Source: Pleodorina starrii (taxonomy: Eukaryota; Chlorophyta; Chlorophyceae; Chlamydomonadales; Volvocaceae). Taken from it: DNA of 64,000 nt. Position numbers and translations under genes: made by a program. The notes under the pieces were generated by a model. That model made no database searches, was not told where the DNA came from, and saw nothing but the letters and a program-made list of their open reading frames with translations. Numbering within the stretch: the first letter of the stretch is position 1; each line of letters opens with the position of its first letter. The DNA lies in NCBI GenBank assembly GCA_030267565.1, contig BRXU01000049.1:434001-498000 (forward strand), read 5' to 3'. This document shows, one piece after another, positions 1 through 13,021 of this stretch.

Positions 1-526
1 GGAGTTCATCCACTGCAGGGGCTCAGCGGGGCGTGAGTGCGTGTGGGGGGCCGTGTGCGCGTGCGTGCGTGCGTGCGTGCTCCCATACATGTCCCATCCT
101 GCCTACTAGCTAGCTACATGTTGTATCGGCGTCGATTGGCGTTTCGTTCGGCAAGCGCGCAAGCTAGCTTCGTTGATTGGAAACGATACAGCTCATTGAG
201 TGTGTGGTTAGTAGGAGATAGAATGATAGATGCACGCATGTCGCATGTCACAACCTGCCTGCCTGATCCACCGTCCCCCCGGTGAGGTGTCCATCGAAAT
301 CATCTCGCAGCTGCACACGTGTGTGTGTCCCATCCGCTGCCCTGCCCTGCCCTGCACTGCACTGGCTGCCCCCCGAGCAACTGTGTAATCTCGCAGTCAG
401 CAGCGACCGCGCCCCCCGCCCGCCCGCCGCTCATCCATCCACTTACTGACAACCTCCGGCGCCCTTACGTACTTCCACGTATGTGTATGTACGGCGCTCA
501 CGCACCCATCCACGCACGCATGCCAG

Positions 527-3500
527 CGTACGGCGAGGGCTCTGTGGGCGCGTACGACGGCATGGTGACCAACGTACACATTACGGACCAAGGGTTGGAG
601 GGCCAGCCGCCCCGTAAGTGCGGAGGCACGCACGGGTACTCTATGCTATCAATTAGCGCGGGTACTCTTATGCTATCGATTACGTAGTGGTACATATGAT
701 TGCACCTTCCGCCACCTGGCTCGGTTCGGCGGGGTTCACCATCCATCCATCCATACATACGGTTCGTTACCAGCTGCCGGCCGGCTAGCCTGCCTGCTTG
801 GCTGCTTGTCAGCCTTGCTTTCTGTGTACCGTATTTGTTGACTGACCTGCGGCTGCCCTCTTCGTTCCTCGCCGCTTCTCCCCTTCCATCCTCAACGGCG
901 GCGCCCCACCCTCCTTCGGCTCCCGAGTTCACCGGCCCCCTGTGACGCATATGTGTGTGTACGCAAATGAGGCTGCCGCGGGTTATATCACGCATCCGCC
1001 CCGACCCGACCCCAAGCTCGCACACACACACAGACGCACACCCCCGCACAAACACACGCGCACACGCGCGCGTGCCCCTCCCTTGTTTGTTACTGCGGTG
1101 CAGGTGAGCTGTGCGGTCTGAGTAACCTGCGCGAGCTGGATCTGGACGGCTCGCACTTCAGCGGCCCCTTCCCCGACTGGATCCTGTCCTGCTTCTCCAT
1201 GCTGCAGGAACTCGACCTCTCCTTCAACAGGGTGGGTTTGTACGAGCTAGCGTACCGGTTGTGGCGGCCACCATGCATGCGTCACTCGGAAACCGGCGTC
1301 GTACAACAGGTCGTTATGGCCGTTACTAGCTAGTAGCTAGTTCGCGGCAGCTTTCCCTGACAGTTGCACGCGGCATGTTGTACGGGACCCGGGGGGTTCC
1401 TCCAAACTCTGGCCTCCTCACCAACCGAGCTATCATAGAGGTGCTTATCAAGCAATCTCCCGTTCAAACACATCTCATCATGGCCCATCCATCCCATCGA
1501 GTGCTCACATGGTCGGCGCCTGTTGGTGCCTGTTGGTGCCTCGCTGTTGGCCCCTCCATCGTATCCTTACGTCCCGTGCAGCTGACGGGGCCGCTGCCGG
1601 CCGACGTCACCCGCCTGTCCAAGCTCCAAGAGTTCAAGGTACGTCCGTCACCAGTGCAGGGACCGGGGAGGGGCGGGGCGGAGGGCGCATCGATCGTCGC
1701 TCAAGCGAGCCAGATGCGCGGCGTGCCTCGCTGCTCTGTCTGCAGTCTGATTGATGGCCCAGTCGCCCTCAAATGCACGCACGCACGCACACCGGTTACT
1801 TCTTAGCTCTTAGCTGGATGGATGGATGGATGGATGGATGGATGGATGGATGGATGGATGGATGGATGGATGGATGGATGGATGGATGGATGGATGGATG
1901 GATGGATGGATGGATGGATGGATGGATGGATGGATGGATGGATGGATGGATGGATGGATGGATGGATGGATGGATGGATGGATGGATGGATGGATGGATG
2001 GATGGATGGATGGATGGATGGATGGATGGATGGATGGATGGATGGATGGATGGATGGATGGATGGATGGATGGATGGATGGATGGATGGATGGATGGATG
2101 GATGGATGGATGGATGGATGGATGGATGGATGGATGGATGGATGGATGGATGGATGGATGGATGGATGGATGGATGGATGGATGGATGGATGGATGGATG
2201 GATGGATGGATGGATGGATGGATGGATGGATGGATGGATGGATGGATGGATGGATGGATGGATGGATGGATGGATGGATGGATGGATGGATGGATGGATG
2301 GATGGATGGATGGATGGATGGATGGATGGATGGATGGATGGATGGATGGATGGATGGATGGATGGATGGATGGATGGATGGATGGATGGATGGATGGATG
2401 GATGGATGGATGGATGGATGGATGGATGGATGGATGGATGGATGGATGGATGGATGGATGGATGGATGGATGGATGGATGGATGGATGGATGGATGGATG
2501 GATGGATGGATGGATGGATGGATGGATGGATGGATGGATGGATGGATGGATGGATGGATGGATGGATGGATGGCTGGCTGGATGGATGGATGGATGGATG
2601 GATGGATGGATGGATGGATGGATGGATGGATGGATGGATGGATGGATGGATGGATGGATGGATGGATGGATGGATGGATGGATGGATGGATGGATGGATG
2701 GATGGATGGATGGATGGATGGATGGATGGATGGATGGATGGATGGATGGATGGATGGATGGATGGATGGATGGATGGATGGATGGATGGATGGATGGATG
2801 GATGGATGGATGGATGGATGGATGGATGGATGGATGGATGGATGGATGGATGGATGGATGGATGGATGGTTGGATGGATGGTTGGATGGATGGATGGATG
2901 GATGGATGGATGGATGGATGGATGGATGGATGGATGGATGGATGGATGGATGGATGGATGGATGGATGGATGGATGGATGGATGGATGGATGGATGGATG
3001 GATGGATGGATGGATGGATGGATGGATGGATGGATGGATGGATGGATGGATGGATGGATGGATGGATGGATGGATGGATGGATGGATGGATGGATGGATG
3101 GATGGATGGATGGATGGATGGATGGATGGATGGATGGATGGATGGATGGATGGATGGATGGATGGATGGATGGATGGATGGATGGATGGATGGATGGATG
3201 GATGGATGGATGGATGGATGGATGGATGGATGGATGGATGGATGGATGGATGGATGGATGGATGGATGGATGGATGGATGGATGGATGGATGGATGGATG
3301 GATGGATGGATGGATGGATGGATGGATGGATGGATGGATGGATGGATGGATGGATGGATGGATGGATGGATGGATGGATGGATGGATGGATGGATGGATG
3401 GATGGATGGATGGATGGATGGATGGATGGATGGATGGATGGATGGATGGATGGATGGATGGATGGATGGATGGATGGATGGATGGATGGATGGATGGATG

Positions 3501-6493
3501 GATGGATGGATGGATGGATGGATGGATGGATGGATGGATGGATGGATGGATGGATGGATGGATGGATGGATGGATGGATGGATGGATGGATGGATGGATG
3601 GATGGATGGATGGATGGATGGATGGATGGATGGATGGATGGATGGATGGATGGATGGATGGATGGATGGATGGATGGATGGATGGATGGATGGATGGATG
3701 GATGGATGGATGGATGGATGGATGGATGGATGGATGGATGGATGGATGGATGGATGGATGGATGGATGGATGGATGGATGGATGGATGGATGGATGGATG
3801 GATGGATGGATGGATGGATGGATGGATGGATGGATGGATGGATGGATGGATGGATGGATGGATGGATGGATGGATGGATGGATGGATGGATGGATGGATG
3901 GATGGATGGATGGATGGATGGATGGATGGATGGATGGATGGATGGATGGATGGATGGATGGATGGATGGATGGATGGATGGATGGATGGATGGATGGATG
4001 GATGGATGGATGGATGGATGGATGGATGGATGGATGGATGGATGGATGGATGGATGGATGGATGGATGGATGGATGGATGGATGGATGGATGGATGGATG
4101 GATGGATGGATGGATGGATGGATGGATGGATGGATGGATGGATGGATGGATGGATGGATGGATGGATGGATGGATGGATGGATGGATGGATGGATGGATG
4201 GATGGATGGATGGATGGATGGATGGATGGATGGATGGATGGATGGATGGATGGATGGATGGATGGATGGATGGATGGATGGATGGATGGATGGATGGATG
4301 GATGGATGGATGGATGGATGGATGGATGGATGGATGGATGGATGGATGGATGGATGGATGGATGGATGGATGGATGGATGGATGGATGGATGGATCTCAC
4401 TCGCGTATGTGCCGCATGTGTGGGTGCACGCCCTGCTTGCCAGCTGCCTAGCATATACCGGCCGGGAGCGAGGGAGGTCAAGCTAGGTACCGTACGTGCC
4501 TGCGAAGGCATGCGCTGCACCGCACCACTTCAGCGTGCCTGGGAGATGGAACTGAACATGCCTATCTCGCTCAACCTTCAGTATCTAGCCAGCGTCCGAG
4601 TCCACAGTCTAATGAGAACCACCCGGCCATGCCGCTGCCCCCGCCCCACCCCCCTCCTGCCCCGCCCCACCCCACCCCGCTCTCCCTCTTCGTGTCACTA
4701 CTGCCATCGACAACCGTTGCTCGCTCCTCGAACGAACGACTCCATCCACGTATGTGTGGATCCGCGGAGGGCACCACTCTGTGTTCTGTGCGTGTGAATG
4801 AAGGTCGAGGATAATGAGGTGCGTGTTACGAAAGTCATTGATTTGTGGGTGGGTGGATGGGTGGGTGGGTCGATTGCCCCGTTCTTCTGTGCGGGGCGGG
4901 TTCGCTTCCACTCCTGCTGCGTGCGTTCTCATCACGCACCGATGCCGACGTGGCCGGCGCCCCCTACTTCACTTCGCTTCGTTCGATGGCCAACCGTTAG
5001 TTGACCTGCTGCTCATCAATTTGTCGCCCGATCCGCCGCCGGCTGTCTTCGTTGTTGCTGCTGCAGTTCTCGGGGACACTTCCCTCTTCCTTCGGTGACC
5101 TGCCCAATCTACGTGAGTCCACGCGGGAGGCTGGCTGGCTGGATCGATCTGTACATCCTGACGGCTGGGCGCGCGGCGGTTATTATTAGAGGGGTGCGCG
5201 AGTGATGCATAGGTACTTACGTATGCCTCTGGTTGATTGATTGATGAGGAAGGCAGCAGCGCAGAGGGATCAATGTGGCTTCGCTATTAACGTAATAAGG
5301 CATCTACAGGCTAGCGTACTTGTCCGCAATAATACTTACCTCAATGCCTTTTCGTGGCCTGCTTTCATATCACCTGCAAGCACTCTTCTGTCAATTTACT
5401 TATGTACCTAATCGCCGACACCCGACAGGGGTTCTGCGGCTGGAGAGCAACCGCCTGTACGGCACCATCCCCAGCTCGCTCAGGTGTGTGCGTGAGTTCG
5501 TTCTGGCGAGGGCGAGCGGCGAGGGAGTCTGCACCAGGGGAGTCAGTCAGTCCCGCGATCTATCTGCGCGGCGGGCTCATGAACGTGCAGCAGTGGGGGG
5601 AGCTAGCTAGCTGGTGGATGTGTGGGTGGTGCGAACACACGCTCGCGCCTGACATGCGCGGCGGGTCCGTTCGTCGCCACCAGCTCCATCCCTCTCGCTG
5701 GTGCACGCACACACACACACATACATGCACGCACGCATTCACACACATGCTCATACCCACGAGACGCTGCAATCGGGGTCCTGCTGATGCGCCAAGGAGC
5801 GCCTACAACGCAAAGGAGGCCAACAGACCTGTTGCGGCCTTGAAACATGCAAGGTCCTGCCCCTCCAGCCTCCACGCACGCATCCGTCTTCCCCATATTC
5901 CGTTCGCTCCATTCTAACAATTCCGCCCAACCAACTAACCGGTGTCCGTCTATCTGTCTGTCGCAGCAAGCTGTCAGGAGTGCTCAACGGACTTGAGCTT
6001 GCCAACAACAACTTCCAGGTAGTACGGCACCAGTCAGGGCATACATGCGCTAGATAGTGTGCGTTAGTTTCTGAGCACGGAGGGGTCCCAGTGGGTTTGG
6101 TTGGGTTGGGTTGGGGAACAACGCTGAGTTGCCGAGATGGCGGGGGTTGGGATATGCGTGGCACGCATTGCGTGCGTGCGTGCAGATGTGAGAGCAATTT
6201 CAACCCTGCAAAAGAGGGTGTTCGTCCAAGATAATATTAGGTCGAGTGTATTGCATGGGGCGTGCAGCGGCTGATGATTCTTGTCCGCAATGATCTGCCA
6301 CTTATCATTAATATTGGCCGCTCGAATGGTCCATCTTGCTATCGTGCAGGGTGACCTGTCCGCCCTGGCTACAGCTCGGCCCATGTACGTGAGCACCCAC
6401 AACAACCCGGGGCTGTGTGGCATGGTGCCCGCGGGGATTCGCTTCGCCCATGGCTTCAACCCATATGGCACCCGTCTCGGCCAGCCGTGCTGA
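527..6493 (+). CDS. Leucine-rich repeat protein, 3' exons (5' end not resolved)
   Basis: Proposed exons are ~527-613, 1104-1231, 1582-1638, 5067-5112, 5429-5483, 5967-6018 and 6350-6493; splice phases agree at every junction. The first exon carries [19 protein letters not shown], the usual entry into the first LRR of plant-type LRR proteins. The next exons give LRR consensus pieces: [67 protein letters not shown] and LANNNF. The last exon has the NNPGLCG cap and ends 30 residues later at TGA 6491-6493, with no transmembrane segment or kinase domain, so this is a short extracellular or soluble LRR protein rather than a receptor kinase. About five residues of one repeat are missing between the exons ending at 1638 and starting at 5067, so a very small exon may lie in that 3.4-kb intron. 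Signal peptide and start codon are either in 1-526 or outside the window. Ligand and role are unknown. Confidence 0.8.
1816..4395. repeat. GGAT tetranucleotide array, 2580 bp, in LRR gene intron
   Basis: This is 645 tandem copies of GGAT with only four variant units: two GGCT at about 2572-2580 and GGTT at about 2868-2871 and 2880-2883. It lies in the intron between the LRR exons ending at 1638 and starting at 5067. The 12-bp period encodes only Gly-Trp-Met-Asp on the plus strand and Ile-His-Pro-Ser on the minus strand, so no frame contains a stop and several false reading frames of about 900 codons result. Confidence 0.98.
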
Positions 6494-7299
6494 TGACGAA
6501 TGGTCGAATACGGGCAAGAAAGGGGGCCTACTGCATTAATTTTACAGAGAAGTATCACCTCTCTGACATGCTTGCGGATGTCACTGTTCGGCGGTTGACG
6601 GTTCGGGCCGTTCATTTCAATGTGGAGCAGTGCGAGAAATGAGGATGTGATTCTTCGTAGGCAACGCAGTCTGTGGGTAGATTTATGCCTACGGATATTG
6701 TTCGGTGCGGATGGAGGGCCGTGAAGGCTGGTTGTGTGGTTGACGCAGAATGGCATCCGATCAACCGCCGTTGCCGTAAGCGGGCTCAAATCCGAGTCCT
6801 AAAGCTCTAAAAGCGACGCAGAACTATTTTGATGCTAGTAATACTCTCAGCACGGGGGCGCTACTTTGTAAGCAGTAATAATCGGTTACGACGCGGGCGT
6901 CGTCAATGACAGATGCCACGTGTGACCCCCACGAACCTGTACTGAAAGGCTTCCTGCGTAAACAACCTGAATCAATTTCAGCAGTAACGTTATGCCCAAA
7001 GGTAAACCCTTGATTATATGAAAAGGTGTCCAGAACCCTTCACAAACAAACATCTTACTGCTAGTACTCGATGAAAGGTAACCATTCTCTGAATTAATAT
7101 TTAAGCTTATCAATATTACGTACTTTGTCGCGAACCGCGCAAGACCCTTGTGCGTAGAACACACTCGTCTGGCCATCTAAACTCTTATGTGCCTGTGCCT
7201 ACCTTATGGGCACCGTTTTTGAGGAAAAATATGCAAATACCAGCTGATACTGGTAGCGCCGACGACGGTCGTCGGTGCCGGACCTCGGCAACCGCGAGA
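6494..7299. other. Intergenic, LRR 3' UTR and promoter side of the FUSC-like gene
   Basis: No coding segment is supported here. The stretch from about 6800 to 7240 is visibly more AT-rich than its surroundings, as expected for a 3' UTR and promoter. No clear TATA box or repeat was recognised. Confidence 0.5.
6867..6871 (+). terminator. Candidate TGTAA poly(A) signal of the LRR gene
   Basis: A TGTAA lies 374 bases after the LRR stop codon, which fits the length of volvocine 3' UTRs. The motif is short and can occur by chance. Confidence 0.4.
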
Positions 7300-10200
7300 A
7301 TGGCGTCAGGCAGCAGCCAACCCTGCCACAGGCAATGGGCGGAGGCGGCGCGAAACTTCGTTCTCTCGCCGCCCTTCCAAGCAGCAGTTCAATTCAGCGT
7401 AGGGACCTTCGCAGCTGGACTCTTTGTCTTCGTGCGGTGAGGCCAAATCATGCGCGAGAATACTGTAAGCACAGTTTTTCCAGGAATGTGCATATTTGCG
7501 AAGGTGACCGCGTGCATCGCGCATGGCAGCCCGTCCAACCATTCGTGCCGCTAGGTGTTGCGCCATGTGGACTGCAAAGGGCCAGAGCTGTTTCCGCGCG
7601 GAGGGTTAAAGTAGAGTCATGAAAGGACTAGAGATAGCTTATGCGACGGCTTGAGCGCTTGGCATGACATGAGCAATCCCAACACGCCAACAGACTATGA
7701 CTTTCGAAACGTGGATCTCGGTTGCCAGGCAACGGAACTCTTGACAGCCCCACATAATCACAACCCACATTCCTCTCACCGTGTGGCGTGGAGCCAATCT
7801 GCTCCTCTTTAACCCTAATCGCCCCCTCATCGCCTCCGTGCCGCACCCGCACGTGTGAACCCCACGCCACGCCACGCCACGGCGCGCCGCCCAGAGCCAT
7901 CTCTGAGGCAGCCTCAGAGACGGACGCGCGCCCCCATTCCCTCCGCTCTCCGCCGCTCTCCATTTCCCTTCCTCCCCCTATTATCTCGCCGGCCGGTGCG
8001 GCTCCTTGTCTCCTCCCCAGGCCGCTCAATTTCCCGCTGGCTTGCTTGGCGGCCCTGCTGGTGGTGGTGGTGGTGGTTGCGGTGCTGTCCCCGGACAACC
8101 ACATCGGCACCCGACTGATGGGAGCGGCCACACTGCTGGGGGCCATGGCCTGGGGCCTGGTGCTGGGAGGCGCAGTGGTGGGTGGGTGGCTGGCCTGAGC
8201 GCTCCGCCGTGCGGCCCCGACATGGACAAGAGTCCTGAACAGAACATTGCAGATCCGACATTGAAAACTCAGCCGGGTGTTACGGTATCACTCGAACGCC
8301 CCCCCGGGATGGTCTTCTTCAAGGCCCCACGAAGCCACGATACGCCACCGTTTCAATGCACCGGTATGGTTGCACCGACACCCTCTCGGCCTCTCCGCCC
8401 CAACTCTCGCCGCCGCCCCGTCGTCCATCCCTCCGCAGCTGACCCTCGCGCACGTCGTCGTACGGCCGTACTGCAGTACACCCGTCGGCTGTTCGGCCCA
8501 CACCGCCATTCTGTGCTGCGTTTCGGTCGTACTGCTGGCGGCGCTGGTGGTCCCCCGGGCCGCACTGGGGCCGCCACACCCGCCGCACGTGTGGGTGGCG
8601 GGTATGGTCGTGTCGCTGTCGTACGGGCTGGTACTCATTGCCGGCCAGTTCACCACGGACTTGCAGCTGCTGTGGACGAACGTGAGTACCGCCTTAGGGC
8701 ACATGTACGTGTACATGTGTACAACTGTACAACTGTACATGTAGGAGTCGCCGTGGGTGCTGGGTGGGCGAGCAGCAGCGCGGAGACGGTCCGTCGGGTT
8801 GGAGAGTTGGTTGGTTGAACTCCAATCGGTCCCATTTGGGTCAACGGTACTTTGGGTATTCGGGATACGTTGCTGTGGCTGTCACCATCACCAGCAACCC
8901 GCTGTTGCAGCAGGCCCGAACCTGCAGTCTTGCAAAGTGCAAAGTGCACAACCCTCCGCACGGATACAACCTCGTTTTGCAATCTCGCTTTGCACAAGCA
9001 CCCGTGGTAGCACCCCTGGCGGCAGCTCCGGAGGTCAGGCCGCCGCCGCCATCAGAGCCATTCATCGTCCCGCACCATCTCCCTCCCGGCTACCGGTAGC
9101 TGCTCCCACGAAACAACGACCTGCGTGCCGCATCCGCATCCCCCCCAACAGCCCTCAACCGACCGACCCGACCGACCCTTGCCACACACACACACATACA
9201 CACCCCCTTGGCTGTCTCCGTCCGCTGCTGCTGCCGCCACAGGTTGTTGGCGGTCTGCTTCTGTCCTGTCTGGTGGCCAGTGGCTTGTCCGCCGCCGTGT
9301 CGCTGGTGGTGCTGCCCTCCCTGGCGGCGGATGAGATGAGGGCGGATGCGGCGGCGACCATTCGGGGGATCGGACACGCGGCGAGCAGGTGAGCAGTGAG
9401 CAGGCAGGAGAGGACTGGTGGGGGGCGGTTAGAACAGTACCACGCCGCAGTCCGTGTTCGCGCGGCGCATGTTCCAAACGCTGCCCCCCGTCGCCGCTCC
9501 GCTCGTCGCCCTCCCGCGCGCCCCGCAGGTTCGCCAGCCGCGGCCTGCAGCGGGAGGGGCAGCAGTTGGGAGCCCCCTACCATCCCCGCCACCACCACCA
9601 GCACCACCCACATCCGCGTCTGCACCCGCCAAACCTCCTTTTGGCGTACGACAGCCTCCGTGCAGCTCAGCATCGTCCGCGCAGTCAGCAGGAAGCCATC
9701 AAGGCATCACCGGCGGCCCGACCCGGCCCGCGGGGAGCGGACGGGCAGCAGCTGCCGCTGCAGCAGCTGAAATCCGCAGCGGCAGCCGCGGGGCCTCTGG
9801 CTTCGGAGCTTCCGCTGACTCCCCGGAAAAAATCCCAAGCGGACGGCTTCGAATCAGAGTGGGAGCGGGGCTCGTTGCCCTCGGACTCAGGCTACAGCCA
9901 GGGCGATCGACGCGACAGTTACGGCCCAGGCGCTCAGTCACCGCCGCTGCCGCCGCCGCCGCCGTCAGCACAACTTTCCCTGCTCCGCCCAGCCTCCCCT
10001 CATGCCGTTGCCGCACCGCACCCGCACATCGCCATTGCCGCCGCAGAGCCGACAGCAGCGTCGTTTCCTGTCGCCAATGCCCCCCCGGCGGCGGCGGCGG
10101 CGGCGGCAGTGCCGCTGCCTGCGTCGCCGCGTAGTCACCGCCCCAGCGCCGCCCGCGCCAGTCCTAACCTCGAGCCCTGGGACAGCGCCGCGTCGGCTGC

Positions 10201-12990
10201 TCCTGGAGACGCTGCCGCCGCCGCCGCCGCAACTGCCGCCGCCGCCGCTGCCGCCGCCAGAGAGGATCGTGCCAATCAGCCGCCTGGCGGCGGTCGTTTC
10301 AGCCGCGGCGTCAGCGCTTCCCTGCCCTCCTCCGCGCCCACCAGCGACGACGAGCGACCTGCCTGGCCCCTGCCACTGCCGATGCCCCGGCCTAGAGGAG
10401 GATTCGATGGCGGCGGCGGCGGCGGCGGCGTCGACGGCGAGTTTGAGCACGTGATGGAGGATGAGGACGCGTTCCTGAGGCTGCTGCAGGAGGCGACGGC
10501 GCCGCAGGCGCCGTACAGCGCAGCCCGCGGCAGCGGTGGCGGCCGCCCTGGCCGCCGCCGCCGCCGCGGCGGCGGCGGCGCTGCGCGCGCGGCGCCGCCA
10601 CCGGTGGTGGCGCCGCCGGGCGGCATCCTGCCGTCGCCGAGCGCGCGCGATCTGATGGGCCTTATGGGCGGTGCGGCCTCCGTGACGGTGCTGACGTCGC
10701 CTGTCGCATTGTCGGGGCCGGCAGCAGTCGCAGCAGCACGGGCAAAGGGCTCGCAGCAGTCTGGGACTGCCGCTTCTGCCACTTCCTTGGTGGACCGACA
10801 GGGGCAGGGGCAGGGGCAGCAGAGCGAGGCGGCGGCGGGATCTGGGTTGGGGCTGCCCGGCGGCGGCGGTGCCACAGCTCACGGCGGCGGCGGGTTGTCG
10901 GGTTCGGCGGTGCCTTGGGCTCCCGTGTCGGCTCTGCGACCGCTGCTGGCCAGGGCACGGGTGTGCGCGGCGGCAGCGGCGGTGGAGCCTCCCTGGATGA
11001 TTCGGGGGCCGGCAGACCTGGGTGAGACAGGCGGGGGCGGGGATGGGGGGATCCAGTGGAGGTGGAGGTGGAGGTGGAGGTGGAAGTGGAGGTGGAGGTG
11101 GAGGTGGAGGTGGAGGTGGAGGTGGAGGTGGAGGTGGAGGTGGAGGTGGAGGTGGAGGTGGAGGTGGAGGTGGAGGTGGAGGTGGAGGTGGAGGTGGAGG
11201 TGGAGGTGGAGGTGGAGGTGGAGGTGGAGGTGGAGGTGGAGGTGGAGGTGGAGGTGGAGGTGGAGGTGGAGGTGGAGGTGGGGGTGGGGGTGGAGGTGGA
11301 GGTGAGGGTCAGTTGGAGTCATTCCCTGCTTGGGATGGGCGGCACGCAAGGCATGATGCGACCGAGGGGTTGTCTTGCTTGTTGTTGCAGGCCACATGCT
11401 CCCGCTGCTGCACGACCCACCCACCCATCCTCCTCCTCCTGCTCCTGCTGCTGTCCCTGCCTCTCCCCCCCGGCCCCGCTGGCTGGCTCAGGCCGCTGGT
11501 CGCGTGCGTTGTCCTGCTCTGAGGTGCTGCTCAGTCGGGTGGCGGCGCTCGAGTGCCTCCTGGAGGACAACCACCGGACACCGGGGCAGGTAAGCTGGGG
11601 CTGGGGAAGTGGAGGCGGGGGCGGGGGAGCGGGGAGGCGGGGGAGTGGAGCAGCGGGACTTCAGTGTGAGGCCCATGTAGGGCTCATCGGCCAGGAGGGG
11701 GGGTGCGCATCTCTCGGAGGGCTTGCACTCCCAGGTGTTGCGGAGATTGGATTGGATTGGATTGGATTGGATGGTTAACAATGGAGGAGGAGGAGGAGGT
11801 GTTTGGTGTTTGGTGTGGCTGCGTCGCGGGGGAACTTGCCGGAGGTGATGTGCGTTGATGGATGGGAGGTCCCAACACTCGCGGACACTCACGGACACTC
11901 GCAAGGCCTTCGGCTGCCTCTCATGCCCGGACTCGCTCACCCTAACGCCCGCCTCCCCTCCCCCCCGCTCCTTCCCTTCCCTGCCCCCCACCCGCTGTTC
12001 AGCTCCTCCTCCCCTGTGTGTCCCGGTGTCGGTGTTTTTGGTGACGGTCTGCAGCCGGGTCACTCGCTGGGAGACGTGGGCCTGACTGCCGTACTCGGGG
12101 TGGATGTCGTATCGCCGTACAGGCAGGTGTACGGCGAGGTTGCCGCGAGCTGCGCCGCCATGAGTGTGGCGGTGGTGGCCAGCATGGAGGGGAGCAGGAG
12201 GAGGAGGAAGGGAGGCAACAGCACCGAGGGGGCGAGCCAGGTAGGCGCCGCGTGTGGGGATGCCGCTGGAAGGGGAGACGTGAGAGGTGGAGTCGGGTGG
12301 AGTCGGGTCGGGTCAGGTCAGGGCCCCGGCAGCACCGCGGTGGGTCGGAATCGCAGTGGGATGAAATGCTATTGTGGGGAGGGAGGCCTTGTCGAGGTTG
12401 TGCAAGCCTTTGTCCTCTTTGCCGTGGCGTTTGAAGCTTTGAACCCCACCTGCTGCCTCCTCCCGACGACATGCCCCCAAAGGCCTCACAAAGCCTCACA
12501 AGGCCTCACAAAGCCACTGACCTGCACTGCCGGTGCACGTGCCCTTGGCGCAGGCATTCGCGGCGGTTGGCGGTTGGCAGTCGACACGGGAGCGGTTGCG
12601 GTCGTTGGTGCGCACCGCTCTGTCCAGCTACTGGGCCCGAGTCAGGGCGGCGCACCGGGGACAGGGACAGGGGCAGGGCCAGGGGGAGGGGCAGGTTTCC
12701 ACGGCGGCGGCTGGTGGCGGTAGCGGTAGCGGGGGGCCAACGCAGGTCGGAGTCGCCAGTCGGGGTGGGAGCGGTGTCCAGGGGGCCGGTTCCCCTTTGG
12801 AGATGATGTCCTGTGGGCCGACCCGGCCCGCTGGCGGCCAGCCAGTAGTGGACCCCAGCCACCACCGCAACCAGCCGCAGCCACAGACCCACGGGTCGCT
12901 CCACTACCACCTCCACCACCACCACCACATCCAGCTAGGGCTCTCCACAGCTCACCACGGCCACCACCAGAACCACCACCACCAGCAGCA

Positions 12991-13021
<31 letters not shown>

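Noticed and set aside
1773..4797. Long open frames encoding Trp-Met-Asp-Gly or Ile-His-Pro-Ser repeats
   Set aside because: They are products of the stop-free GGAT array and lie in an intron.
10879..11778. Open frames with Trp-Arg, Val-Glu, poly-Gly or His-Leu repeats
   Set aside because: They are translations of the GGTGGA intronic array; phase-consistent splicing removes it.
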